From Cyclobacteriaceae bacterium (GTDB lineage Bacteria; Bacteroidota; Bacteroidia; Cytophagales; Cyclobacteriaceae): a stretch of 64,000 nucleotides of DNA. Both the position numbers and the translations under genes were made by a program. The notes under the pieces were generated by a model. It did no database searches. It had not been told where the DNA came from and saw only the letters and a program-made list of their open reading frames with translations. The DNA lies in contig JAAUQL010000011.1 of assembly GCA_012033595.1 (NCBI GenBank), positions 17,321-81,320 on the forward strand. Direction: 5' to 3'. Shown here piece after piece: positions 9,067 through 17,441 of this stretch. Every line of letters begins with the position of its first letter. Position 1 is the stretch's first letter.

Positions 9067-9665
9067 ATGAAGGAATTTTGGAACGAGCGCTACGGGCAGT
9101 CGATGTATGTGTTTGGCAAGGCACCCAATGTTTTTTTGCCGAACAGATCAGTTTGCTTGAAAAAGGGAAAGTGTTACTTCCGGCCGAAGGCGAAGGCCGC
9201 AATGCGGTTTATGCCGCGTTGAAAGGTTGGGAGGTGCACGCTTTCGATTTTAGCCAGACAGGCAGAGACAAAGCCTTGCAACTGGCCAAGGAGTATGAAG
9301 TGAATATAGCATATCAGTTGATCGATGTAGACGGGTTTGAGCCATCGGATAGTTACCATGCCATTGGGCTGATCTACGGACACTTTGCAGGGTCAGAACG
9401 GAAACAACTCTTCGAGAAACTTGCAAACGCCTTGCTTCCCGGGGGGCATATCATCATAGAAGTGTTTAGCAAAAACCAACTGGGTCGGGAATCGGGAGGT
9501 CCCAAAAGTCAGGACTTGCTCTACAGCAGAGAAGAAATTAAGGATCTTTTACCAAATCTTGATTTTATGGTGCTCGAAGAAATGAAAATCGATCTGAATG
9601 AAGGTGCCAATCACCAGGGCGAAGCAGCCGTGATACGAGCATTGGCCACAAAAAGAACATGGTGA
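9067..9665 (+). CDS. Class I SAM-dependent methyltransferase (frameshifted near 5' end)
   Basis: The ATG at 9067 gives MKEFWNERYGQSMYVFGKAPN, the typical opening of a TehB-like methyltransferase family, and the rest is read in another frame from FFAEQISLLEKGKVLLPAEGEGRNAVY, which contains the SAM-binding motif I (LLPAEGEGRNA). The break is in a run of seven T at 9131-9137; an eighth T restores a 199-codon open frame, the usual length. Further motifs are VHAFDFS (Asp/ribose contact region) and LLPGGHIIIEVFSKNQ. Substrate unknown; relatives include tellurite-resistance and small-molecule methyltransferases. The alternative start at 9057 in the second frame gives a poor N-terminus and is probably an artefact of the frame error. 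Confidence 0.85.
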
Positions 9666-9676
9666 CCCCAAGTCCG

Positions 9677-10114
9677 TCAAACGGTGATGCTAAAGGCACT
9701 GATTTTGAGATCAAACTGCGATAGCAAGCTACTGATGGCATCAGGTACCCTGCATGGTCGTTTGGTGCTTTTTTTTACAAAAGCCAAAATGGTCTGGGCT
9801 GAGTGCAGCAACTGGCCATGCTCATTGTACAGACCATAATCGAACTTTAATCTGGCAGCGCCCACGAGTTTGACCTCCAGGTCTATGCTGATCAGATCAT
9901 CATAATAAATGGGTTTGACAAAGTGCAACTGCATATCTACGACCGGCATCAGTATTCCATTTTCTTCTATCGTCTTGTACGGCAGGCCCATAAACCTAAA
10001 CCATTCCCACCGGGCATATTCCAGATATTTTACATAGTTGGAATGATGCACAAAGCCCATCTGATCTGTATCGACATATGCAGCTCGCACTTTTATTTCT
10101 AAGCCGTCTTCCAT
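9677..10114 (-). CDS. Acyl-CoA thioesterase, YbgC/4HBT family
   Basis: A 145-residue single hot-dog-fold thioesterase that hydrolyses acyl-CoA or acyl-ACP. The catalytic motif is VDTDQMGFVHHSNYVKYLEYAR, where the Asp of DTDQMG and the following His/Asn match 4-hydroxybenzoyl-CoA thioesterases. Start at ATG 10114 overlaps the preceding stop as TGATG, which argues for coupled translation and against the ATG four codons upstream. It is the last gene of the DUF134/NifX-like operon; the association could be incidental. Confidence 0.88.
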   Translation of the reverse strand: MEDGLEIKVRAAYVDTDQMGFVHHSNYVKYLEYARWEWFRFMGLPYKTIEENGILMPVVDMQLHFVKPIYYDDLISIDLEVKLVGAARLKFDYGLYNEHGQLLHSAQTILAFVKKSTKRPCRVPDAISSLLSQFDLKISAFSITV

Positions 10115-10476
10115 CAATGCCCGCAATGCTCATCGTGGTGATGGTCGCATACGATGTCGCTGTCTACGAGCTTACCCGCCAAAAAATCCGCCACCACGTC
10201 TGAGGCGAGGCCATGGCAGCCGCGCACTACCTCTATGCCAAATGACCGAAGCATATCGAGGGCACCTTTGCCCATATTGCCGGCCAGCAGTATATTTACG
10301 CCCAATTCCTTTAGCGTTGAGGCAATGTTCGATTTGCAGCCACATCCTTCGGGCGCTTTCAGCATTTCCTTTACCAGGATATTGCCGGCTTCGTCAGTGT
10401 GGTAAATTGCATAATAGCTACAATGGCCAAAGTGGTCATCGACCTGGTTGTTTTTAATGGGAATGGCAATTTTCAT
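10114..10476 (-). CDS. NifX/NafY-like dinitrogenase-cofactor-family protein with His-rich tail
   Basis: A 120-residue protein of the Nitro_FeMo-Co fold. Signatures are MKIAIPIKNNQVDDHFGHCSYYAIY (the DHFGHC motif), APEGCGCKSN and LAGNMGKGALDMLRSFGIEVVRG. The C-terminus is a metal-binding-looking string CDHHHDEHCGH. Members without nitrogenase are common and are thought to bind or carry Fe-S or other metal clusters, but their role is not established. No nif genes are seen. It is 12 bp downstream of the DUF134 gene and overlaps the thioesterase gene by one base, so the three are probably one transcript. Confidence 0.88.
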   Translation of the reverse strand: MKIAIPIKNNQVDDHFGHCSYYAIYHTDEAGNILVKEMLKAPEGCGCKSNIASTLKELGVNILLAGNMGKGALDMLRSFGIEVVRGCHGLASDVVADFLAGKLVDSDIVCDHHHDEHCGH

Positions 10477-10488
10477 CGTTCTTAAATT

Positions 10489-10800
10489 TTAAAGGTCCTT
10501 TAATTTTGTTTCTTCCTGGTCTCCTGTCTTAGCAATGGCAATCGCCTTTCCGTTCAGCAGGGCGTCTGCAATTTTTTTATGCGCCGATTCCAGTATTCTG
10601 CCAAAGGTCTGCCTCGAAATCTTCATTTTTTCTGCAGCCAGCTCCTGATACAGCCCCTCATAGTCTCTAAGCCTGATGGCCTCGAATTCATCCAGGTCAA
10701 GCCTGATTTCCTGCAATTTCACCATGGGTATGCCCCTGGGCTTGTAATAGGTGGTTTGCGGATCGGATGCTATATGTCTCCGGCACTTGGTTCTTGGCAT
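10489..10800 (-). CDS. DUF134 (UPF0251) helix-turn-helix protein
   Basis: A 103-residue putative DNA-binding protein. The opening MPRTKCRRHI and RLDLDEFEAIRLRDYEGLYQ belong to DUF134, and EKMKISRQTFGRILESAHKKIADALLNGKAI is a helix-turn-helix of sigma-70-region-4 style, written here as two adjoining pieces. DUF134 genes often neighbour NifX-like and Mrp-type genes, and this one heads such an operon. The start ATG lies inside the downstream copy of a 12-bp direct repeat, suggesting autoregulation. Biological signal unknown. Confidence 0.88.
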   Translation of the reverse strand: MPRTKCRRHIASDPQTTYYKPRGIPMVKLQEIRLDLDEFEAIRLRDYEGLYQELAAEKMKISRQTFGRILESAHKKIADALLNGKAIAIAKTGDQEETKLKDL

Positions 10801-10839
10801 ATGCTCATAATTAGAGCTGCTAATTTAGGCATATGCTCA
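10796..10839 (-). promoter_or_regulatory. Paired 12-bp sites at the DUF134 promoter/start (candidate operator)
   Basis: GGCATATGCTCA occurs twice on the plus strand, at 10796-10807 and 10828-10839, an exact 12-bp direct repeat with 32 bp between corresponding positions, about three helical turns. Each copy has a palindromic centre GCATATGC. On the minus strand the downstream copy contains the ATG of the DUF134 gene, so a bound protein would block transcription or initiation. The repeat is observed; recognition by the DUF134 protein is inferred. Confidence 0.65.
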
Positions 10840-11059
10840 AAATAAACAAGTCGCTTCTATATTTTTTTATGTATTTCAATTCGAAATTGGCCTAGCCGCG
10901 CAGATGACCAGGCAGATTGTGGTGTGGGTTCTACAACGATTGAAAATAAATGCACACTATGCTGCGGTGGTAGTGCCGTCAGTTTGCTTGCGCGCCGTTG
11001 GCACAGTTTTTCTGCTATATAATATTGTCAATCAAATGTTTAATCAAAATTTTATGATT

Positions 11060-11740
11060 ATGAAAAATATTAAATCTTTTGCCGGAGCCATGATGGCAGC
11101 CCTCTTGTGCTTAGCGATGTGGCCTGCACAAGCTCAAAGCAAATACGGAGAAATAGAAAATACTCAGGACAAAATCGAGGATTTATACCTGAAAGTTTAC
11201 ACCATCGTGGATGACTACCCTCACATGACCCATGAGTACATCTACGACGGAGATAAACTGACCGGAGTGCGCATAGACGGGGTCGATAATAAGCGGGCTA
11301 AAGACCAATTGGAGATTTATCTGGTCGATCTGGAGAACCTCAAAAGAAACATTTATAACCAGAGCAATAGGTTTGGAATATATTATACCACCGAAACCGA
11401 ACCTAAGCCAAAAATGGGTTACCGCGATTTTTATTCAGAATTGCAGAGCAACCTGAGCTATCCCGAAAGGGCTAAAGACAACAATGTAGAAGGAACCGTT
11501 TTCGTGAAGTTTGTCGTCGATCACAATGGCGAGATTAGCTTTGTAAAAACTGCTGAAGACATAGAAGCTCCTATGGATTACATAGTAGATGCCATGAAAG
11601 AAGAAGCAAAAGAAGCTGTATTGGCAACTTCAGGACAATGGGAACCCGCCAAAATAGGAGGTGTACCTGTAGCCGAGTGGATGCTGATACCAGTACAATT
11701 TAAGCTGGAGGACAATTCATATTTCTTAAGTCCGCTATAA
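11060..11740 (+). CDS. Secreted TonB C-terminal-domain protein
   Basis: A 226-residue protein with a signal peptide (MKNIKSFAGAMMAALLCLAM, cleavage near AQAQS) and a C-terminal TonB-type domain: YPERAKDNNVEGTVFVKFVVD, then GEISFVKTAEDIEAPMD and WEPAKIGGVPVAEWMLIPVQF. Unlike a true energy transducer it has no membrane anchor or proline-rich spacer, so it is periplasmic or surface. Its middle part (about 25-130) is a charged helical segment without recognised domain. A second ATG two codons upstream (11054) is also possible; the longer open frame from 10904 is not needed. It is followed directly by a strong terminator. Confidence 0.82.
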   Translation: MKNIKSFAGAMMAALLCLAMWPAQAQSKYGEIENTQDKIEDLYLKVYTIVDDYPHMTHEYIYDGDKLTGVRIDGVDNKRAKDQLEIYLVDLENLKRNIYNQSNRFGIYYTTETEPKPKMGYRDFYSELQSNLSYPERAKDNNVEGTVFVKFVVDHNGEISFVKTAEDIEAPMDYIVDAMKEEAKEAVLATSGQWEPAKIGGVPVAEWMLIPVQFKLEDNSYFLSPL

Positions 11741-11770
11741 TATCAAAGTTTAGAAAGCAATCATTCATTA

Positions 11771-11805
11771 AAAAAACCGGAAGGATTTGCCTTCCGGTTT
11801 TTTTT
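11771..11805 (+). terminator. Rho-independent terminator after the TonB-C protein
   Basis: ACCGGAAGG and CCTTCCGGT form a perfect 9-bp stem with a five-base loop, followed by eight T. Confidence 0.9.
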
Positions 11806-11954
11806 GACATCTGGTGGAAAAACCTGTGACCGCAGGTGGTGAGGGATATAGAGTATGTAAAAGCAATTAGATTTAGCCTATAATCTTTATCATAAAAAAG
11901 TATTCAGTAGCCTTGCGCCATGCTTCCTGGTCTTCTACGGCAGTCAGGCTACCC

Positions 11955-13403
11955 TTATTTTTTTCTTAGCTTGTACATCGCCGATGCGTGCGGTTCAAGT
12001 GCTATGGTAAAATTGTCTTCCCAGGTCTGCTCTTCTCCACTCCACAACTCCCCAAAAATGTAGGTGCCCGTGAGATCGAGGCGCTCGAATGTCAAGGATA
12101 GTTGTTGCTTTTTGTCAGATAGATTAAACACTGCCAGATATTGCTCATCAGTTTGTTGGCTGTCTGCCATCCATACCGACTGTTCCACATCCTGAAAAAT
12201 CACCCTGTTGTTGGTGCTGTTTTGGTTTACATTCAACAGCTCCTGATTGATCAATAGCGAAAGGGTGAAGTCGTTATTCTCTGGGAGGTACCCCCCCATC
12301 ATCAGAGGTGAGCGGAAAATCGCCCAGAGATTCATTAAGGTGATTTGTTCTGTTTCGCTCAGGCGCGAATACTCATCTGTCACTTCCTCAGAGGTAGCAT
12401 TGAAAAGACCTGCCTCCCACGCTCCTACGCCATTTTTTCTCAGTTTGCCGAGCGGCAGCATGTCTGCATCGGGCCAATGGTTTTCGGTGATGTATGGCGC
12501 CCATATGGCACAAAGGTCAAACATATTTTTCAGGCTTTCCCAGCTATCCCAAAAATCATTTGATATTCTCCACAAATGGGCATGTTCGCGTAAATCCCTG
12601 GCGGCCATTAGCGGTGCTGCTCCCGGAGACAGGCTCAGCACGATGTCGCGCGGATGTTCACGAAGCGCCTTGCTCAAACCCTGTACCTCGTCGACACGAT
12701 ATGGCCGCGACATATCATCTGCTTTGATGTAGTCCACACCCCAGTCAGCATACAGCTTGACGATCGATCGGTAGTAGTCCATTCCCCCGGGGTGGGTCAT
12801 ATTGATTCCGTGCATCACACTAGTCCATTCGCACCGATTGTTCGCTTCTGCCACCTCATCAGCAGTGTAAGCGGTGCCCAAGATCGGCGATTTGTCTTTT
12901 GCAGCATTCCAGGGAATACCCCGCATAATGTGAATTCCAAATTTGAGCCCTTTGCTGTGTACATAGTCGGCAATCGGCTGAAACCCCGCTCCCCCGACGG
13001 CAGAAGGAAACTTAACCGTGTCGGGGATCAACCTGCCATATTCATCCATCAATTGTGGTGGCTCGGGATCTTCATTCCACTCCGATGTCGGAAATGTGGG
13101 CGGATGGTACCATCCGGCATCCACTACGACATACTCCCAGCCGTAGGCTTTCATATTGCTGGCCATATAATCTGCCACGGCTTTTATCTGCGCCTCTGTG
13201 ACACCAATGCCAAAGCTGTTCCAGCTATTCCATCCCATCGGAGGTTTGGGCGCCAAAGCCGCTAGGGAGGGCGCTTCGACGGTGGCCTCTTGTGTTTGAG
13301 ACGCTGGATTGCAGGCTGCTGCCAGCATAATGCAGATGAATAAAACCGAAAAAACAGCTCTCTGGCAGCCGGAGTACTTCGAAAAAATCAGGGTGTTGTT
13401 CAT
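11955..13403 (-). CDS. GH27-family alpha-galactosidase-like lipoprotein
   Basis: A 482-residue glycosidase that releases terminal alpha-galactose (or a related sugar). The N-terminus MNNTLIFSKYSGCQRAVF leads into a lipoprotein signal with lipobox LAAAC, so it is anchored in the envelope. The GH27 barrel begins PPMGWNSWNSFG and continues with VVVDAGWY. The catalytic nucleophile is the Asp in VDYIKADDMSRP and the acid/base is the Asp of RISNDFWDSW. A C-terminal beta domain follows (about 390-482). The open frame extends 14 codons upstream of the chosen ATG, but that region does not resemble a signal. It is divergent from the GH36-like gene, with a 327-bp region between them. Confidence 0.9.
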   Translation of the reverse strand: MNNTLIFSKYSGCQRAVFSVLFICIMLAAACNPASQTQEATVEAPSLAALAPKPPMGWNSWNSFGIGVTEAQIKAVADYMASNMKAYGWEYVVVDAGWYHPPTFPTSEWNEDPEPPQLMDEYGRLIPDTVKFPSAVGGAGFQPIADYVHSKGLKFGIHIMRGIPWNAAKDKSPILGTAYTADEVAEANNRCEWTSVMHGINMTHPGGMDYYRSIVKLYADWGVDYIKADDMSRPYRVDEVQGLSKALREHPRDIVLSLSPGAAPLMAARDLREHAHLWRISNDFWDSWESLKNMFDLCAIWAPYITENHWPDADMLPLGKLRKNGVGAWEAGLFNATSEEVTDEYSRLSETEQITLMNLWAIFRSPLMMGGYLPENNDFTLSLLINQELLNVNQNSTNNRVIFQDVEQSVWMADSQQTDEQYLAVFNLSDKKQQLSLTFERLDLTGTYIFGELWSGEEQTWEDNFTIALEPHASAMYKLRKK

Positions 13404-13730
13404 ATCTATCAGGAAAAGTTGTGTATCAATAGAGATATAACACAATTATAAAACATCTTTCTTACCTTATGATGACAGCAATTTTTATTTTTTTGTACAT
13501 CGACCATGCCAGACGTCTCATTCATTGTTTTTTTTAGCTTAGATTTAATTGAGAAAAAAATCCCTGAACCCAGGCCTAACAGACCTCGGCGATCGGTAAA
13601 CCCAGAAAAAAAGGCAATCAGCTTTGTTTTCGTTTTACGGAAAAAATATTAAAACTCAACCCGGCATGAGTAAGGGTACAATGTTAGAAAAGGGTTATTT
13701 TTACAAAACAAAGACAATCATTTTTTTGAC
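13404..13730. other. Divergent promoter region between the two galactosidase genes
   Basis: 327 bp, AT-rich with several T runs, separating the outward-facing GH27 and GH36-type genes. It must hold both promoters. I see no convincing TAnnTTTG box and no strong inverted repeat, so shared control is only inferred from the arrangement. Confidence 0.5.
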
Positions 13731-15914
13731 ATGAAACACCTATCTCAAGTCGCAGCACTATTATTGACCTTGACTTTTTGCATCAACTGCCAGCCCCCCC
13801 AGGATGCAAAGCTGGCTGTAGCTCACAAAGAGACGCAGATCACGATTGAAAATTCATCCATGAGCTTATTTACCTACCACGCTGGCGAAAGACAAGAAAT
13901 TAGCATTCGCCCACCTGTATTTGAAATTGATGGAAAGCTTGTTCAGGGAATTTTCGATTCGCCAATACTGGAAAATGAACGAATACTGCCACATCAGCAA
14001 TCATGGGAATATGTGTTCAGTGGAACCCTGTCGCAATTGCCCTCAATCACTTTGAAGATCATTGTGCAGATCCCTGATCACAATCCTTTAATCCGATTTC
14101 AATATCAGCTGCAATCTGATCAGGCACATGCCCTGACTAAATCACTGGGTGAGGATCAGCTGGAGTACTTTGCTGTAGGAGCGCAGGATTTTGATTCGTT
14201 TGCAGAAATCCGGCTTTCCGAATTTTTTGAGCTGCAACATACATATCTGCCGACTGAGCATCAATATTACCACGCAGACTTCAATAACAATATCGCTGTA
14301 ATGGGCCCCATTTTTACGGCCAGCAATGACCAACAAAGTATGCTGCTGGCCTACGAACACGGCTCTCAGTTGCCCGACCGATATGTGCAATTTCAGTTGA
14401 GTGACAAACATGAAATAACAGTAGAAGCCGTAAAAGGCAATTATCATCATGGTCAGAAAATCGGAGGGGCGAATGATACATTCGAATCCATTTGGTTTAT
14501 TGCGGGAAGCATCGAGGGCAGCAGGCACGAACTCGCCCAGGCATTCAGAAGTTTTATACTCAACAACCAGTCTGCCAATACCGCCAGCCGGACTCCGTAC
14601 ATTTTTTACAATTCGTGGAACTACCAGGAACGAAACCAGGCCTGGAACGGCACACCATACCTGCACGAGATGACGAGAGAAAGAATGCTGGAGGAAATAG
14701 AAGTGGCCCATCAAATGGGTATAGAGGTGTTTGTGGTTGATGCCGGTTGGTTTGGCAAAACCGGCGACTGGATAGCTAGCAAAGAGCGCTTCCCGGATGA
14801 TCTTGAGGATGTGAAAACAAGTCTTAAAGACAAAGGTATGCAGCTTGGCCTATGGTTCAATGCCGCTGCGGCGGTATCAAGCAATATGCTCGCCGCAAAC
14901 AAAGGAAACATCATGACCATCGACAATGTCGTTCCCCAACCACACGCAGTATGGGAGACCGAAAAGAGTCTTAACATGTGCATGGTGAGTTCATTTTTTG
15001 AGGACTATGCCGATGAGCTCATTCGTGTGGCAGAAAAATATGGCGTTCGCTACTTCAAGTGGGACGCCTTTCCGCAGTATGGCTGCAATGCTTCGGGGCA
15101 CTTCCATGGTACATCAGACAACCCGGCTGAGGAAAGAGCACACAATTATTCTTTCCTTTTGCCAATATACATGGCCAAAGTCGCAAACAGGATTTGTGAA
15201 AAATTTCCCGATGCCATTGTTGATTTCGACCTTACCGAAGGTGAGCGGGCATTTGGGCTGGGCTTTCTGGCTGCAGGCAAGTTTTTTGGCATCAATAATG
15301 GCCCATATTATTATTCGCTAGACGACCCGGAGTATGCACCGGGTGGTGGCATGGGAGCCAATGTGCTGGTGTTTCCGGGTATTGCCCGGGCCGCCAACGC
15401 CCGACAAGCACTGGCATATGACGCATGGATTCCTTCCGTTTTGTTCTTGACACATTACCTGCCTGATGATCCTGAGTATTCGCAGTGGCTCAACCTCGGC
15501 TCACTGATCCTGGGGCAAAATGGCATTTGGGGCGACCTGCCGGCAGTTTCAGAAGAAGGAAAAAATCGCTTCGGCACCACACTTGAAAAGTACAAACAGG
15601 TTCGCGATCATATCACCCGGGCTTATCCTGTCAGAAAGGGCGCTTTTGGCGGATCGCCGGAAATTCATGAGAAAATAGATCCAGAAACCGGAAAGGGCGT
15701 GGTAGTCATTTTTTACAACTATAAAAACGCCTGGAACAAAAGTGCTGACCATGCCTTTCCTGGTAAATTTACTTACGTGACCCACCACAAGCCCGATCAA
15801 AAATTCTGGACTAACCTCGATGCTGAGGTTACATTTGATACCGACGGCCATGCCTTTATCTCCAAAAGCTTCGATGGCCCCGGTGCTGCGATTGTTTTTT
15901 TTGGAACGGAATAG
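13731..15914 (+). CDS. GH36-type alpha-galactosidase-like protein
   Basis: A 727-residue envelope glycosidase. The signal peptide ends at a Cys (LLTLTFCINC), consistent with a lipoprotein though the lipobox is atypical. An N-terminal beta-sandwich (about 30-280) precedes the barrel, which opens TPYIFYNSWNYQERNQAWNG and contains VFVVDAGWFGKTGDW and GMQLGLWFNAAAAVSSN. The nucleophile is the Asp in RYFKWDAFPQYG. These motifs match clan GH-D, family GH36. A C-terminal beta domain closes the protein. Length fits GH36. Together with the divergent GH27 gene it suggests use of galactose-containing plant or algal glycans. True specificity may differ from alpha-galactose. Confidence 0.88.
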   Translation: MKHLSQVAALLLTLTFCINCQPPQDAKLAVAHKETQITIENSSMSLFTYHAGERQEISIRPPVFEIDGKLVQGIFDSPILENERILPHQQSWEYVFSGTLSQLPSITLKIIVQIPDHNPLIRFQYQLQSDQAHALTKSLGEDQLEYFAVGAQDFDSFAEIRLSEFFELQHTYLPTEHQYYHADFNNNIAVMGPIFTASNDQQSMLLAYEHGSQLPDRYVQFQLSDKHEITVEAVKGNYHHGQKIGGANDTFESIWFIAGSIEGSRHELAQAFRSFILNNQSANTASRTPYIFYNSWNYQERNQAWNGTPYLHEMTRERMLEEIEVAHQMGIEVFVVDAGWFGKTGDWIASKERFPDDLEDVKTSLKDKGMQLGLWFNAAAAVSSNMLAANKGNIMTIDNVVPQPHAVWETEKSLNMCMVSSFFEDYADELIRVAEKYGVRYFKWDAFPQYGCNASGHFHGTSDNPAEERAHNYSFLLPIYMAKVANRICEKFPDAIVDFDLTEGERAFGLGFLAAGKFFGINNGPYYYSLDDPEYAPGGGMGANVLVFPGIARAANARQALAYDAWIPSVLFLTHYLPDDPEYSQWLNLGSLILGQNGIWGDLPAVSEEGKNRFGTTLEKYKQVRDHITRAYPVRKGAFGGSPEIHEKIDPETGKGVVVIFYNYKNAWNKSADHAFPGKFTYVTHHKPDQKFWTNLDAEVTFDTDGHAFISKSFDGPGAAIVFFGTE

Positions 15915-16246
15915 TATGTATTATTTACAGATATCATTACTTCTGTAGCCTGGCCGGTGCGATCTTGCGGCGGTGTACCATTTTCGCTAAAGCCTGCGAT
16001 GTCTCCGAAGTGTGATTGTTGTCGGGGCGTGGGCTATACCGCACATGGAGTTCTTACCGTGTCCCACTGTCAATGACCCATTATGTAGATAATATTTCTC
16101 TCATTTTGTAGAATATATTTCCTCATCAAAACACATTTCAGCTTAAAATAAGGAGCCAATGCCGTTTATCGGGCAATTGGAACACCCTCAGCTATATGGC
16201 ACAATATTGACTAGTGTGCCAACTACACAAAACAAAAATTAAGAAA
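15915..16246. other. Intergenic region with an inverted repeat at 16197-16221
   Basis: About 330 bp without a gene. Near its end, TGGCACA (16197-16203) is mirrored by TGTGCCA (16215-16221) around an 11-base spacer, 25 bases before the start of the glycine-zipper protein. This has the shape of a regulator-binding site for that gene. Nothing else is recognised here. Confidence 0.5.
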
Positions 16247-16804
16247 ATGATAGATAAAACAGCTAAAAAAGTAGGTACGGTTACAGGAGTATTTCGTACC
16301 CGTGAAGATGCGGAAAAGGCCTATGAATCTTTGATCCGCAGGGGCTATAGCCGAGACGAGATTACGGTGCTTATGTCAGATAAGACTCGTGATACACACT
16401 TCAAAAATTCCGAAGTAATACATGATGAAGGAAATAAGTCGATGGAAAAGGCCGGAGTGGGTTCAGCTATTGGCGGTAGCATAGGCGGAATAGTAGGAGC
16501 CATAGCGGCCATAGGCACTTCAATCGCCTTGCCGGGCATAGGTCTCATCATTGCCGGTCCCATATTGGCCGGGCTGGCAGGCGCAGGTGCCGGGGGGCTT
16601 ACGGGTGGACTGATCGGAGGTCTGATTGGAGCCGGAATCCCAAAGGAAAGAGCCGAGATTTACGATCGAAGCATCCAAAAAGGCGGGGTAGTACTTGGCA
16701 TTACTCCAAAAAATGACTCAGATAGTCAGGCCATCACCGAAGATTGGAAAACCTACCGTGGCGAAGAAATATATGGCCCTGACAGGCAATCTGCTGTGCT
16801 TTAA
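16247..16804 (+). CDS. General-stress-protein-17M-like protein with glycine zipper
   Basis: A 185-residue protein. The N-terminal domain (KKVGTVTGVFRTREDAEKAY, SLIRRGYSRDEITVLMSD) resembles the YflT/general stress 17M domain. The centre (about 65-135) is a long Gly/Ala/Ile-rich stretch with repeated GGxxG motifs, able to insert into or span membranes. The C-terminus has GVVLGITPKNDSD, a folded return to the first domain style. The ATG at 16247 fits the family; eleven upstream codons are not conserved-looking. It precedes the PepSY-like gene by 31 bp and may share its transcript; a stress role is inferred from the family. Confidence 0.78.
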   Translation: MIDKTAKKVGTVTGVFRTREDAEKAYESLIRRGYSRDEITVLMSDKTRDTHFKNSEVIHDEGNKSMEKAGVGSAIGGSIGGIVGAIAAIGTSIALPGIGLIIAGPILAGLAGAGAGGLTGGLIGGLIGAGIPKERAEIYDRSIQKGGVVLGITPKNDSDSQAITEDWKTYRGEEIYGPDRQSAVL

Positions 16805-16835
16805 TCACTCGTTTAACTTTAATCAAATAATAGTC

Positions 16836-17354
16836 ATGAAAAAAATATTTGTGTTAGTACTTGCCTGTTTCCTTGTCGTGTGGACAGGGCATTCCATTTC
16901 TGCGCAAGATGCTCATAAGCAAAAGGATGGTAAAAAAAATGGTGTGAATGAGAAGGAAATGAGGAAAAAAGCCCAGGCTGATTTGGAACAAAGGTTTCCG
17001 GGTGTAAAAGATCAACCTGTCACCTGGGATCACTCAAAATCCGGAGCAAACACAGCCTACTTCTTAGTTGGAGACAAAGAGTATATGGCTGAATATGATA
17101 GAAATGGAACCTGGTCCAAGACTTATGAGAAAAAGGAATGGAACGGAAATGTGCCCGCTACCGTACGCGATGGATACAACAAAAAGTTTAAAGATCGCGA
17201 AGTAAAAAGCTATTGGGAACTCTCAGAATCAAAAGACAAAGGCCAAAACGGTTACCTGTTTTATTACAATGATGAGGGCAACAACGTTCGCAATTTTGAA
17301 ATGGATAGAGAGGGCAATTTAACAAGCGAAGATCAGTACAACTATCCTCATTGA
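16836..17354 (+). CDS. Secreted PepSY-like protein
   Basis: A 172-residue protein with a signal peptide ending at ISAQD. The body begins with a Lys-rich linker and a helix (EMRKKAQADLEQRFPGVKD), then the pattern VTWDHSKSGANTAYFLVGDKE and MAEYDRNGTWSKTYEKKEW, typical of the PepSY-like (beta-lactamase-inhibitor-like) proteins of Bacteroidota, where each repeat pairs one helix with strands. A second partial repeat is VRDGYNKKFKDREVKSYWEL. Function unknown; periplasmic. The longer open frame from 16695 overlaps the preceding gene and is not used. Confidence 0.8.
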   Translation: MKKIFVLVLACFLVVWTGHSISAQDAHKQKDGKKNGVNEKEMRKKAQADLEQRFPGVKDQPVTWDHSKSGANTAYFLVGDKEYMAEYDRNGTWSKTYEKKEWNGNVPATVRDGYNKKFKDREVKSYWELSESKDKGQNGYLFYYNDEGNNVRNFEMDREGNLTSEDQYNYPH

Positions 17355-17382
17355 TATTTTTAATTTACATGTTTTAAAAACT

Positions 17383-17411
17383 AAAAAGGCGGGAAAACAC
17401 CCGCCTTTTTT
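17383..17411 (+). terminator. Bidirectional Rho-independent terminator
   Basis: AAAAAGGCGGG pairs with CCCGCCTTTTT across a seven-base loop. It can end the PepSY-like transcript on the plus strand and the dnaE transcript on the minus strand. Confidence 0.88.
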
Positions 17412-17441
17412 AGTAGCAATGATTTTCTTGCGCCAACAGAG

